DNA of 64,000 nucleotides from Protea cynaroides. Taxonomy: Eukaryota; Streptophyta; Magnoliopsida; Proteales; Proteaceae. This document shows, in pieces, positions 11,204 to 23,661 of this stretch. The position numbers and the translations under genes are program-made. The notes beneath the pieces were generated by a model. That model was not told the DNA's origin, ran no database searches, and saw nothing but the letters and a program-made list of their open reading frames with translations. Location of the stretch: the NCBI GenBank assembly GCA_028583415.1, contig CM053272.1, positions 75,371,439-75,435,438 on the forward strand, given 5' to 3'. Numbering within the stretch: the stretch's first letter is position 1; the number at the start of each line of letters is the position of its first letter.

Positions 11204-12459
11204 TCAGGTCATACCTATGACTACATCTGGCGATGCGGCAGCATCCTCAGATGTAACTGCATAAACCCGTCCTTGCTATAGCTGCTTCCTGGGCTTAGGA
11301 CATTTCCTTGAATAATGTCCCATTTGATTACAATTATAGCATTTTACTCCTTCACTATTTTGCTTCTGTTGAAATTGGACTGTTGGAGTAGTCTTGGCTG
11401 CAGCATTAAAGCCTTGAGTATAGAAGGTTTTAAATGTCTTTGTGTTCCCTCCGTTATATGAATTTCCATTTGGCCTTTTGATACCTCTATTCTTAGCAAA
11501 GTAGCTCTCACTCTGGCTCGATTCTAGCACTCGAGCATTCCGTACGGCTTCATTATAAACATTCTTTTCTAGCCCCAAAACATGCTCCAGAATGCTTCCC
11601 CTAAGTCCCATGATGAACCTTTGGGTTTTAGTATTTTCCTCCTGCATGCTAAAGGGAGCAAAGAAAAACAGCTCTTCATAACGCTCTTGATATGCATCTA
11701 CAGTCATCTGTCCCTAATATAAACTCAGGAACTCTCTTTCCATAATGTCTCTGAAACTTCTGGAAAAATATTTCTCAAAGAATGTCTCTTTATAGATAGC
11801 CAGGTCAATTGGGCATGCTTGGTTAACAGATAATATCTCCGAGTAGACTTCCACCAGTGGTGTGCATCACCTTTCAACACAAATGTTGCCCACAGTACTT
11901 TTTCCTCCTCATTAACAATCATCATCATAAAGTTCCTTTCCATTTCATCGATCCAGTTAGCTGGCCACAAAGGATCCGCTGGCTTGCCATTAAACTCCTT
12001 AGGCTTCATCTTCAGGAAACGCTCGATCAGTCCATAGGCTCCATATATAGGTGGTTGATACTGGTAACTACCTTGGCCTACCTCTGGGTTTTGTACTGGA
12101 GCTTGTACAATTGGCGTTTAAGGTGCTTGAGGTACCGTGTTGCTATCCCCTGGTACGGTGCTAGCTTGTCTGGCTGGTATAGGTGTAGTATTTGCAGCTG
12201 GAAAAGCCATTCCCATAGCAGCTTGCATATTGGCTTGCACCTATTGTATTTGTTGCAGCTATTGTGCGAGGTTCATCACCGCGGTAGCCAAATCTGTAGG
12301 TGGGGCTGGAAAGTTTGTAGGACTAGCCTGGTCATTAGCTCCTGGTGGTACCATATTCTGATTCTCTTGTCTTCTAGGGTTTTCATGGCTATTTTCCTCT
12401 ACAAGTTGTGGTGATGGAATTGGGTTACGTCCTCCCCTGGTTACTCTTCGCCGAGCCAT
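11204..12459 (-). pseudogene. gag: gag of element B (broken)
   Basis: It starts MARRRVTRGGRN and has a Gln-rich stretch, the capsid-like HHWWKSTR and FAPFSMQEENTKT segments, and a normal zinc knuckle CYNCNQMGHYSRKC near 11285-11335. It shares the stops TAG at 12241-12243, TAA at 12118-12120 and TAG at 11276-11278 with copy A, and has its own frameshift near 11800 (LSIKRH in place of AIYKEA). An acceptor-like TTTTTCAG lies about 28 nt upstream of the ATG. Confidence 0.85.
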
Positions 12460-12600
12460 TTCCTATTTCTGGTGGTAGTAGTGTCTGAAAAATCACAAAA
12501 CATGTGAGGCAATCATAATATACATCATTCCCATGCTAAAATCCAATTAATCAATGTAAAATTCCAATTTTCCAAGTCATATAGTCAAAATACTGTATTT

Positions 12601-12830
12601 TCCATCGTGTGGTCGATGGTGGGGTCGCAATATGTCCGACCACAGGGTATGCAACCTCACAAAACCCTGTCAGCTCATCGAGAGCCTTTGGTCGATCATG
12701 TGGTCGCAATATGTGCAACCACAGGGTCCGACCACATGAAGTCTGTCAGCTCACCGAGAGCCCGTGGTCGATCATGGGGTCGGTCGTGTGGTCGCATATT
12801 TGGTCGAATTTTGCGACCATACGACCCCAA
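12601..12830. promoter_or_regulatory. GTGGTCG motif array between gag and the antisense gene, element B
   Basis: This is the same array as at 2990-3215, with GTGGTCGATGG, GTGGTCGCA, CGACCACA and the repeated phrase CTCA(T/C)CGAGAGCC. It resembles the U3 arrays of LTR1/LTR2. The sequence then runs to a TATA-like CTATTTATAG at about 13030-13039. Confidence 0.6.
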
Positions 12831-13292
12831 ACCAGGTTTTTAAACCTAGATTTTGGAGTCATTTCCCACTTTCTCTTTTGCTTTCAACTCAACTCGCTTC
12901 CACTGAGTTGCTATAGTGTCAACCACTCGTGTTTGGTGATTCTTTTTTCCATTCACGACCTCTGCTCCGTTCCTTCGGGTCTGTTCTCTGCTGGTCCTCA
13001 TTTTTAAGCTTTCAAAACTAGGTTTTTCTCTATTTATAGTGTTTTCTTCAAATTAAAATTTTTCTAACCGTAAAAATTTGATTTTTATTGGGGGCTATTT
13101 CTATTGGCCACCCAATGGATGAAAGCCCTCAAGAAAATTTGAGTTTCATCAGTTAGTTTTTGAAAAACTTGAAATTTCCCATTTTTGATCTAATTTTCAG
13201 GATTTTTACAAATTATAGAAATTTCTTCAAATTTGATCTTCCTAGTTTAAATTTCCAACTGTATGAGCCTTGCAGGATGGTTTGGAACATAT

Positions 13293-13418
13293 GTAAGTCC
13301 TCCTGCCCAACTGTTTGGGTGAAAAGTGAGGCTTTTGGCCAAATCATGCCGTTATAATGCCAAAATTTTGAGTTTTTCTCTATAACTAAATCTTGCTGGT
13401 TGGTCTGTGTCTTTGCAG
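13293..13418 (+). other. Leader intron of the antisense gene, copy B
   Basis: It runs from GTAAGTCCTCC to GTCTTTGCAG and is 126 bp long, with the start codon 6 nt beyond the acceptor. Donor and acceptor agree with plant consensus and with the other four copies. Confidence 0.68.
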
Positions 13419-13423
13419 ATAGC

Positions 13424-14647
13424 ATGGCTCGCACCAGGGTTCCCAGAGTTCATGATCCTATTCGCTTCTGGTCTAATGAAGCAGAGGCTCAGTATGCTCA
13501 TTATGAGCGTAAAAAGGTGGAAAGGGGTCGTTGTGTAAACCTGGCTAATTTAGCCTTGTTTAATGTGGAGGGTGCCTTTGGTGATATGGATTGGCTCCCT
13601 GTGATCTTGTATGAGGGTTACACCTGTCCTGTACTGGTGAAGCAGTTTTATTGCAATCTTCAGATAGGGGGTGATCCAAATGATACAGACAAGGGTAGGG
13701 AGCTCAGGATCACCAGTTATGTCAAAGGGGTGGAGATCTCCTTTAACTACCAGGAGTCGGCTAATCTCCTGGGTATATCAAATGATGGCCCCTTAGTATA
13801 CTGTGCACCTAAGGAATCCCAGTTCCTATCTTTGATGATGCGTGGAGAGATTGACTGCCAGCTTCTTGGGGATGATCGCTGGGAGATGAAGGCAATCAAC
13901 CTACGGCCGAAACCTCGGGTGTACTGCAAGATTATTCAGCACAACCTGATTCCTCAAAGTGGCCACAATGAGAAGATTTCCCAGTTGACCCAGTATCTCT
14001 TGTACGGAATCTGCACTAGGCAGCCTGTCTCCCTCTTGTAGATTATTATCAGTACGATGTTCCGTGCTGCGATGCCTGGTCCGATGGGCAACCTACCCTA
14101 TGGGCGTTTGATCACTACCCTGCTCACTCGCTTACATGTCTATTTAGTTGATGAGAGGATTCTTGAGGATACCTTCTCGTCTGACCTTGACTGGCAAGCC
14201 ATCTGCAAGATGGGGATCCGAGATGCGCAGGTCAGTGACGAGGAGAGGAACTCTATGGTGCGTTCCCAAACTCGGGTAGAGATAGCAGACGCTGAGGCGG
14301 CAGCAGCAGCAGCAGCAGGGGTCCATGGGGGTGATGCTGAGGATGATGATCGTATGTTCATGGATGTAGATGCCATACCTCCTCCATCACCACTGCATTC
14401 CACTGGAGTTGGCCCTTCTCGGGTTCCTTCACACTCAGCTGGTCCTTCACACGCACCATCTGATGACGTGATGGGACTACTGCATGAGATTCGGAAGGCC
14501 CAGCGTATGGCTGATCAGCGGGTGGCCGATCTAGCAGCTAGTCTCCAGGTGACCCAAACTTAAGTAGCCTAGCTTACGAGGGTGTAAGCTGAGGATTATG
14601 ACCAAGATCATGAGGCACCTCCTCCTCCGGCTCCCCAAGATCCATGA
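13424..14647 (+). pseudogene. Antisense gene inside the retrotransposon, copy B (nearly open)
   Basis: It opens with MARTRVPRVHDPIRFWSN and stays open for 206 codons to a TAG at 14039-14041, where other copies read SLPY-I-I. The frame then continues (MPGPMGNLPYG onward) through the Ala-rich and acidic part and the C-terminal helix (MGLLHEIRKAQ...ADQRVADLAASL), to a second stop near 14562 and the end at 14647. Its domain order equals copies A, C, D and E. It is the best preserved family-B copy, although gag-pol around it is badly broken. The product is unknown. Confidence 0.78.
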
Positions 14648-14675
14648 TGCATCTCTTTTTTTTTTCCTTGTACTA

Positions 14676-14709
14676 CAAAGTAACTGTCCGGATTATGGAC
14701 CGTACTCTG
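14676..14709 (-). other. Conserved RNA hairpin near the primer site, copy B
   Basis: The genomic strand has a 7-bp outer stem CAGAGTA with TACTTTG (one G-U pair) and an inner GTCC/GGAC stem, about 227 nt from the primer site. Confidence 0.62.
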
Positions 14710-14713
14710 TTTT

Positions 14714-14715
<2 letters not shown>

Positions 14716-14749
<34 letters not shown>
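14716..14749. repeat. (AT)n microsatellite, about 17 units
   Basis: A pure AT dinucleotide run just beyond the hairpin. The same site has about 6 units in A (5099-5110) and about 54 units in C (50444-50553). Confidence 0.9.
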
Positions 14750-14753
<4 letters not shown>

Positions 14754-14934
14754 TTTATTTGATGTGTATATGGAACTTGTTTCTCATCTTATTTATGCAT
14801 TATTCTCTTACCTAATTTTGTCTTATACAGCGCAGGTGCTTTTGGTGTGTTCTTATTAAAGCTTTTAAATTTTATCCTGACTTAGTTCACAAACTTTAGT
14901 GGAAGTATCCAGGTTTAATAGACAGAGCCCGAGA

Positions 14935-14946
14935 GCTCAGATACAA
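14935..14946 (-). other. Primer-binding site, element B (degenerate)
   Basis: TTGTATCTGAGC on the minus strand; the same two mismatches to the initiator tRNA-Met form as in region A. It lies 3 nt from LTR2. Confidence 0.75.
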
Positions 14947-14949
14947 AGT

Positions 14950-17252
14950 TGTCACACCATAATTCTACACCAACCAGAATGATGTGATGAACCATCTGTG
15001 ATCCAACGATTTAACCAAGATCTCGAATAGGCCGTATCCCTTTGCTTAAACCATATACATCCACAACTATAATCAGAATAAATAAATAATAGCGGAAGTC
15101 TTTAATACTAATGAACTGAGTATCTAACCGTGATATCATAAATAAGTATTCAATTATCTCCAAAAGACTAAGACATAAAATAAAATAAATTAATCAATTA
15201 CATCTTCTAAATAATCCAACAAATAATCTAATCAAACACGCATGAGTTGCACTTGCACGACAAATCCTGCGACTCCATCAAAGCTTTTGCATCCATCGCC
15301 GCAACATCCCCATACATTGGAGCATTCATATAATCTTCTACTGTAGAACCTGCATCATCAACTAAAAATATTCGACATCAAAAGGGTAGCACACATCATG
15401 GCTCAGTGAGAAAATAAAATGATGTAACACAAATATGCATTCAATTCATATCTTTGGTCTGGTTCATAAATTTGCAATGTGCAATAGAAAGGATAGGTGG
15501 CCACCGCACCTCTATACACGAGTGTGTAAGGCCACCCAATGGATCAAACATCATTGTCGTCCCATATGCACCCATCATGAAATAGAGATAGAGCTAAAGT
15601 GATCGGATCAAACACCGCATGACACTTCACCTAATGCCCTACCCATACCAACACGTATGCCCCTATTGGCGAGGGCTTGTAAACTGGGCTCGCAACAAAT
15701 CAATCCTAATGTCAAACAGTGTATCCAAGGCCTCACCCCAGTATCCCTCAATATATCCATAGAGATAGAGCTAAGGACACCCGGCAGAGTCAAAGACTAC
15801 ACGGTCCGAGACCACCTCCCCTGATGTCCTACGACGTAATAGTTCTGCTAAGGTAATGGCGATATGATGATGTTAGTGGACAAGACTTGAGTAGTGATAG
15901 AGCTAGAGTTTGGTGACCCGGATGAACCACAATGTCACATCCTCCCCCTGATGCCCCATTCGCATTAAGTACACTAACCACACACATACATTCACATGCC
16001 TATTCCTAGCATCATCATCAACATCATGTTATAAATAAACGAAATTAAATATGCATGAGCAGTAATAACAGGAATATTGGATGACATGTGAAATGCACAT
16101 TACAATCATACAAGCATAGAATCATTCATGGTATTGGACTCAATAAATAAAAATAGTTTATTATTAGCCAATTAATTTAGGTCTTTTTCCCTCCCCTTTG
16201 GTTGATAGTAGATCCTTGTTCAAGCTTTGTGAATCACTTTTAAGTCACTTGAAAACCTAACAAATTTATAGATTTTAAATTAGAATTAATTCCCATGAAT
16301 TTAGACTAACAAAAACTGAGGGGTCATAGGTGTGGCAGCACCTGTGGTCTCAGTTTCTGCGACCATAGGGCATGGGGTCGCAAGGTGTGGTCGCATATCC
16401 TGTGACCACACATGCAACCACACCCTCCCTGGAACTTCCCGAGGGCATGTGGTTGGATATGTGTATCTCGTGTGGTTGCACCTCATGCGACCACACATGT
16501 AATGGTCGACCTTTCACTCTCAACTCTAATTCCTTCATGCTCAGATTCCTTGGCTTATCATTATGGTCCTTCCTATGATTGTTCTATGGCTTAGAACTAA
16601 AATTTTATATAGAATCCATTGTCCACATAATTTTCTCCTATGGATTCTCTTGGAATTTATCCATGGATTGATGATTTGGGTTTCACCTAAATCCTATCTC
16701 TTTCATAAACTATTCTAGGCTCTCAATTTAACATGGAGAATGTTTTCATACCTTAAGATTGTTGAAGATTCAAAGTTTTCTCTTAATTTTCTTCCTCCTT
16801 AGTCTTCCTCTTCAATTCACCTTCTCTTCCTTCTATTCTCTTTCTCAGAGTTCTAAAAGGGTGAAAGAGGCTAAGGGAAATCCTATTTATAGAGGAAAAC
16901 CCTCCATAATAAGCCCTTCTAAGTTTAGGAAAGAACCCCCTTCAGATTAGGAGGGTTTCCTAAATTTGGTTCTGTCTGGAATCCGTGTGGTTGGAGGTGG
17001 GGTCACAGAACCCGTCGACCACACCCTTTGAAACATGCGACCACACGACCAAAATTATTGTGGTTGCACTATTTGAGGTGTGGTCGATCACACCTATTTA
17101 GATATGCGACCACACGCTCATAATTGAAATTTTTGATTAAATTTCATACCTAGTCTTGTGGTTTCTTCATGCACTTAGTCCACTTGGCCCAACGATGATA
17201 GGAAGACCTGATACAAGGTGGTAAGACCGGTTAATTCGATACGGGTCTTACA
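14950..17252 (-). repeat. LTR2 (5' LTR of element B)
   Basis: 2303 bp, very similar to LTR1. On the minus strand it runs from TGTAAGACCC to ATGGTGTGACA. TATA box at 16884-16893 and a splice donor AAG/GTATG at 16751; the second donor is lost (GGGAGGG). The terminal exon at 15228-15349 is uninterrupted. GTGGTCG clusters lie at 16320-16510 and 16985-17115. Confidence 0.92.
15228..15349 (-). other. LTR-encoded terminal exon, LTR2 copy
   Basis: After GATGATGCAG the frame reads GSTVEDYMNAPMYGDVAAMD and on to QDLSCKCNSCVFD and a stop. It agrees in frame and length with LTRs C, D, E and F. The middle Cys-Glu-Cys is changed to Cys-Lys-Cys. Confidence 0.6.
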
Positions 17253-19824
17253 CTTTCGCATAGCATTCTCTTATTCCCATGTAACTTCTTCTACATTTTT
17301 ACTTCCCCAAGTAACCTTAACGTAGTAAATGTTGCGGTTGCGAAGACATTGCACCTTCCGGCTAGTGATCTCAAAAGGTACAACTTCGAACGTCAAATCT
17401 TCAGTCAAATCCGATGGATCCGTTGTTAACGTGTGTTGGATCTTTGATGTACTTCTTCAGTAATGAGATATGAAATAAATCATGCACACTTGACATGACG
17501 GTGGTAGTGCTAACTGATATGCTACTTTTATACGTCTATCTGGAACTTCATAAGGTCCAATATATCTAGGACACAGCTTTCCCTTCGGTCTAAACCTTTT
17601 CAAACCATGCATAGGAGATATTTTCAGAAATACCTTATCACCTATGGGGAATTCGAGATCTCTGTGTTGATTATCTGTATATTGCTTCTGACGGTTCTGA
17701 GCTATTCGGATTTTTTCCTTGATAGTGTTAACTACTCGACAAGTCTCTTCAACAAACTCTGGTCTAACAATACTCTGTTCTCTAACTTCATTCCAAAACA
17801 AAGGAGTTCGACATTTCCTACCATACAGTGCTTCATAGGGTGACATCTATATAGTTGCTTGATAGATGTTGTTATAAGCGAACTCAGTCAATGGTAATTT
17901 CTCATCCCATGATCCTTTGAAATCAATAACATAATCTCGAAGCATGTCTTCTAAAATCTGAATAGTATGCTCCAACTGTCTGTCTGTCTGAGGATGAAAT
18001 GTAGTACTAAACTTCAATGTTGTACCCATACCCTTCTGTAATCCTTCCCAAAACTTTGAGATAAAGCGTGGGTCTCTGTCAGACACAATACTTTCAGGTA
18101 CACCATATAATCGGACAATATTGTCTACATAAAGCTTAGCTAACCTCTCTAAGGTATACTGATGTCGTATAGCTATGAAATGAGCAGTCTTGGTCAAACA
18201 ATCCACAATCACCCAGACCGCGTCAACTACTTGGGGAGTCAATGGTAATCTAATGGCAAAATCCATAGTGATGCAGTCCAATTTCCATGCTGGTTCTGAC
18301 AGTGGCTGCAACAATCCTGCAGGTCTTTGCCTTTCAGCCTTTACTTGCTGACAATTCAAGCATTGAGACACAAATTTAGCTACATCCCCTTTCATTCCTC
18401 TCCACCAATATAGTTTTTTTAGATCATGATACATCTTCATACTTCCAGGATGTACCGAATAAGCGGTAGTGTGAGCTTCCTTCATTATTCTGTGTCTAAT
18501 ATCCAAGTCTTCATTTTCAGGAACACATACCCTTCCTTTGTATCTTAGTACCTTTTAAATGTCCAAGGTGAACTCAGGAGTAGTCCTATCTTTTTTGAGG
18601 TCTTCTTGCACCATTCTCAGATAAGGGTCTGATTTAATAACCTCTTTCACTTTGTTTAATAGATCAGGTACAATCTTCAATGTAGCAAACATGTTTGAGA
18701 ATAGATGAATAAACCCTTGGTCAGTTGATTCATTCGGAATATCAATCACGAACTGCTCTTTATCATCATTAAATACTCTCCCTACGACACACGCCACAGT
18801 ATTTGCACAAACTTCTTCTTGGGATTCTGTCATTGCTTTCCTGCTTAGTGTGTCTGCAACTACATTAGCTTTTCCTAGATGATACTGGATATCGCAATCA
18901 TAATTCTTTAGTAATTCCAGCCATCTTCTTTGTCTCATGTTCAACTCCTTCTAATTAAAAAGATGAGTGAGACTCTTATGATTTGATTTAATCTGAAATT
19001 TCTCTCCATACAAATAATGTCTTCATTTCTTAATAGCATGTACTACTGCTACAAATTCCAAGTCATGGGTGGGATAGTCCTTCTCAAGTGTCTTCAGTTG
19101 TCATGAGGCATACACAATTACTTGTTCTCCTTGCATAAGCACACATCCTAAACCTAACCCAGACGCATCAGTGTACAAGGTAAATGGTTGTCCTAGGATC
19201 AGAATAGTCAAGATGGGAGCTGAGATCAATCTAGCCTTCAATGTTTGAAAATACTCTTCACATTTATCGGTCCAAACAAACTTTTCTCCTTTCTTTGTCA
19301 GACTGGTGAGAGGTATACGGCGATTCTAGGGTAATCTTCCATGAATCGTCGATAGTAACCAGCTAAACCTATGAAACTTCTGATTACTGCAACATTCTTC
19401 GGTGCTTCCCATTTCTCAATGGCTTCAATCTTGCTAGATCCACTTTAATTCCTTCAATGGATACAACATGGCCTAAGAAAGCGACTTCATTTAGCCAGAA
19501 CTCACACTTTGTAAATTTTTCGTAAAGCTTCTCTTTTCTTAGTCGCTGCAAAGCGGCTCTTAGATTTGTGACATGAGTTTCTTTGTCCTTGGAGTAGACT
19601 AGTATGTCGTCAATAAATACAATAACTGATGTATCCAACATATCATGGAATACCTGATTCATGAGTTCCATAAAAATTATGGGTGCATTTGTCAACCCAA
19701 AAGACATGACTAAATATTTATAATGTCCATATCTGGTTCTGAATGCTCTCATTGGAATATCACCTGCCTTAATCATCAACTGATGGTATCCTGATCGAAG
19801 ATCAATTTTTGAGAACACTTTGGC
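17253..19824 (-). pseudogene. pol: pol of element C, 3' part (RT palm, RNase H, integrase, chromodomain)
   Basis: From 19824 downward: the RT fingers/palm VFSKIDLRSGYHQL near 19770-19820, FIDDILVYSKD near 19590-19625, RNase H (about 18960-19230), linker, integrase zinc motif HPGSMKMYHDL...CLNC near 18345-18450, DDE core (TMDFAIRLP, SDRDPRF, FHPQTD) and the domain leading to YEALYGRKCRT. The chromodomain stops at MRK exactly where LTR2 begins. Stops and frameshifts are frequent (for example near 19440, 18945 and 17847). It continues at 45949. Confidence 0.87.
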
Positions 19825-21790
19825 TGTAAGACCCGTATCGAACTAACCCGGTCTTACCACCTTGAACCAGGTCTACCCATCATGGTCGAGCCAAATGGAT
19901 CAAGTGTGTGAGGGAGATCACGATCCCAGGTATTACACTGACCCAAAAACACTAAATATAGGGGGAGGGTCGCACACCCAGCTAGGCAGGGTCAGACCCC
20001 CCAAGATAGAAAGTCAGACCCTGAGTTTTTAACCGGGGTTCAGATATTTTTGAACCAGGGGTCGACGGGATCTCCGACCCCCTCATCGACCCCCAGTTTT
20101 TCGACAGAAACCATGAATTAGGAACTTTCCAAATTTCAATGGGATTCCTTCCTAATCTCAATGGAACTTATTTTGGGAGTTTCTACTCTATAAATAGGAC
20201 GTCCCTAAGCCTCTTTCACTCCTTTTAGAACCCTAATTGGATTGAGAGAAAGAGAAGAGAAGGAGAAGAGAAAGAGAAGAGAAGGAAAGTGGAGAAGAAG
20301 ATCAAAGAGAAGGCTTCAAAGAAACAAGCCTAATTCTCAGGTATGGATACTATCTCCATGTAATTCTACAGACCTTAGAATAGATAGGGAAAAGGGAATG
20401 ATCTAGGAGAAACCCAAATCTCCATCCATGGTTAGGTTTTCATGAAAAACCGTGGGAAAATCATAGAAACCATGTAGGGGAATAAACTATGGTTCTAAGC
20501 CATAGAACAGGGATGTAATGTATTGTAGAAGCAAGCCATAGGACCCAAACACGAAGGAAGGGACTATAGGATGAAAAATCGACTAAACCTACGGGGGTCG
20601 ATGGCCAATCGACCCTACCAGACCCTGACAATCGACCCCCAGTGTTCGGGAAGTCCAGAATCTGGGTGGTAGCACCCAGGGTCGATGGAACCTCCGACCC
20701 CGGCATCGACCCCCAGTTAACAGCATGCTTTTTAAAGTCAGAATTAATTCTAATTAAATTCTATCAACTTGGTTAGGTCTTCTAGTGATATAATATCGAT
20801 ATATAGTTGATTCTTAAAGCTTGAAAGAGGACCCACGATCAAGCAAAGGTGAGGGAACAAGACCTAAACTAATTGGTTAATAATAAACTATTTTACTCTT
20901 GAGTCCAATGCCATGATTGATTCTATGCGTGTATGCTTGTTATGTGCATTCAACATGTCATCCAATATTTCTATTATTACTGTTCATGCATATTTAAATT
21001 ATTGTTTACAACATGATGATGATGATGATGATAAGAATAGGCATGTGGATGTATGTGTGTGGTTGGTGTGCTTGATGCGAGCGAGTACCAGGGGGTGGTG
21101 TCATAGGCGGGGCCTCAGCATTCAAGCTCTATCTCTAACTCAAGTCTTGTCCACTGACATCGTTGTATCGCCATTACTTTAGTAGAACTATTACGTCGTA
21201 GGGTATGAGGGGAGGTGGTCTCGGACCGTGTAGTCTCTGACTCTGCCGGAGGGCCTTAGCCCTATCTCTATGGACGTATTGAGGGATGCTGAGGTGAGGC
21301 CTTGGATGCACTGATTAGCATTAGGATTGGATAGTTGCAAGCCCAATTTGTGAGCCCTCGCCAGCAGGGGCTTACGTATTGGTATGGGCAACGAGTACAG
21401 CAATAAATGTGACCTTTGCGTGTACATTGTCCATGGTGGGTGCATGTGGGTCGATAATAAACGTTACCTTTCGGTGGCTTCACACACTCGTGTATAGAGG
21501 TGCGGCGTCAATAAACGTGATCTTTGGCCACCTATCCTTTCTATAGCACATTGCAAACTTATTTACCAGACCAAAGATATGAATTGAATGCATGCATATG
21601 TTTGTTGCATTGTTTTGTTTGCTCACTGAGCCATGATGTGTGCTCACCCTCTCGACGTCGAATATTTTTAGTTGATAATGCAGGTACTACAGTTGAAGAT
21701 TATATGAATGCTCCAGTGTATGCGCGTGTTGCTGCAATGGAAGCTGAAGACTTAGAGGATACGCATGACCCCTCATGCGAGTGCAACTCA
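19825..21790 (+). repeat. 5' LTR of element D, first part
   Basis: U3 carries GGGGTCGA/TCGACCCC clusters (about 19990-20110 and 20585-20715). TATAAATA is at 20189-20196, followed by a purine-rich leader and a donor CAG/GTATGG at 20341; a second donor AAAG/GTGAGG follows 20848. The terminal exon starts at 21684 and is cut after its Ser codon by the E block. The LTR resumes at 35959. Confidence 0.92.
21684..21790 (+). other. LTR-encoded terminal exon, D 5' LTR copy (split by insertion)
   Basis: After GATAATGCAG it reads GTTVEDYMNAPVYARVAAME and ends at CECNS. The last residues CVFY and the stop (35976-35978) lie beyond the inserted E block. Confidence 0.6.
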
Positions 21791-22831
21791 TGTGGGACCT
21801 ACATGCAAATTTCGGGGATGAAATTTCTTTTAAGGGTGGGGGAGTTGTAAGACCCGCACTCGATGAACCCGGTCTAAACCTTGATTTCATGTCGTAGCAG
21901 GTCTTCCGATCATCACCGGGCCAGACGGGATGAGCGGATGACAAACAGGTACGAAATTGGATCAAAGACGATCAAATAAGTGTCATTTTATGTTGACCGA
22001 TCGATGGTACCGGTCTTGGTACTGGTCGACCGGTCAACTCTGCACAGTTGCCTACGGAGATCCGAAATTGGATCTCTACGGGTCCCACTTTCCTAAACCC
22101 TAATACCTGGACCTTCCTAATCCTAATAGGGTTACTAAACCCTAATCCTAGCCTATATAAACACCTCTAAACCTCCTCAAATCCTTTCCATTGTCTCTCA
22201 CGAACCCTAGAGAGGAGAAGGAGGTTGGAGAAGGAGAAGAAGCTAGGAAGAAGAAGGAAGTGCTGCCATTACCGTTCGACGACGCTCACCTTACGCCAGT
22301 CGACGATAAGTTTTTTAATCATTCTTCTTACTCTATGACTCTAGGATAGTTGTATGGGTGGATCAATACCATGCAAGCAGGTATTGATCTAAAACCCTAA
22401 TTGGCCATTAAACCCTAAATTATCGTCAAACCATAGATTCGAGTTCTAGGATGATTATCATCGAAACTAGACTTGAATGAGTTCGAGATAACTCTAACTC
22501 AAAGCTCAGATTTAGAATGGATAGGAGAAACCATGAAAATCCATGGAGAATGATCGACGACAGTCAAAAAACCCAAAGTATGGTCTTCCAGACACATACC
22601 GGTCGACTATACCGGTTGCACCCTGTGTGACCGGTATGTTGCCACCGGTACCTTCCGGGGGGCTGGTCTGTGGGGTCCGGCTGACCATACCGATCGCCAG
22701 TCTTCCCCACAGAGCTGCGACCGGTACATGCCACCAGTCAGCTATGTGAGTGTATTTTTGTAACCTCGTTGGTTTTTTCGACCAACGTATCCCCTAAGAC
22801 ACTATTCTAATTGAACCCTAATATTATGTAG

Positions 22832-22891
22832 GACTTTGTGATAGCACGTTTGGATCTTACGATGTGGAGCAAGCTATCAAACAAGCGTCAG
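22832..22891 (+). other. LTR-encoded middle exon, family-E copy
   Basis: Acceptor ATTATGTAG and donor GTCAG/GTAAGGG are both strong. The frame that joins the terminal exon reads TFGSYDVEQAIKQAS across the exon. The other two E copies keep it, one through a 3-bp in-frame deletion and synonymous changes. Confidence 0.55.
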
Positions 22892-23661
22892 GTAAGGGAA
22901 CCCTAATAATTAATGGACAGTAAATCATTATAAATAACCCTGAATATTTATGATGTGATGTTTGTGCATATTCACATGCCATCCTTTACTTTCAGTTATT
23001 ATTATTGATCATGCATGATAGGATGTGATTGTTATGCATGTGATTGTTTTCGTTGGTGTGTGGAGTGGGGCATGGGCCTGGGATCATTTCTCACGCTGGC
23101 ACTTTTCGTAGTATTCTATTTTAACATGCTTGGTACGGGTGGGGCATCAAGGGAAGGTCATGGTACGGTGGTCTCCGATGTTGATGTTGGCCTGGCCATG
23201 GTTATGTGGCACTGTGGTCTCCGATGCCGATGCTGGCTTGTCAACGATGCTTTAACTCTATCTCTATGCCGTAGGGAGTTATGTTGGGATAGGGTCTACC
23301 TGCGTATTGTTTTATCCTAGTATGTTGGTTGCGGATAGGGTATCAGGGGAGGTACGGTGATACCTTAGCTCTATCTCTATGCCGTAGACGACTGTGTTGG
23401 GATAGAGCCTACATTGATGACATATAGGATTGGTTAGTTGCGAGCCCAGTTTGCGAGCCCTGGCCAGTAGGGGCTTAGGTACTGGTATGGGTAGGGTATC
23501 AGGGGAGGTACGGGGATACCTTAGCTCTATCTCTATTCCATGATGGGTGCATGTGGGCCGGTGGTGGTGTGATCTACTATGCGGTGCCAGACACTCGTGT
23601 ATAGAGGTGCGGGGGCCACCAAACCTTTCTATAGCACATTGCAAACTTAAACCAGACCACA

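Larger units (their letters stand above)
5309..17252 (-). mobile_element. Element B: complete LTR-internal-LTR chromovirus, nested in C
   Basis: This 11.9-kb minus-strand unit has two LTRs, primer site, leader, antisense gene, gag, pol and polypurine tract. LTR2 ends with CA at 17252, right inside the chromodomain codons of element C (MRK codons, then LTR). This suggests that the array inserted into C at CTTTC (17253-17257). The other end of the array and the second target copy should lie left of the window. Neither gag nor pol is intact. Confidence 0.85.

Noticed and set aside
20913..21182. Frame with an Asp-rich run in the D LTR (also 44775-45005)
   Set aside because: The Asp run comes from a GAT trinucleotide repeat; the flanking residues are not conserved in other LTR families.
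23015..23320. 101-codon frame in the E LTR (repeated at 33416 and 34850)
   Set aside because: It appears only in family E, has no counterpart in the other LTRs, and crosses the non-exon part of the LTR; unlike the SCECxxC frame it is not conserved.
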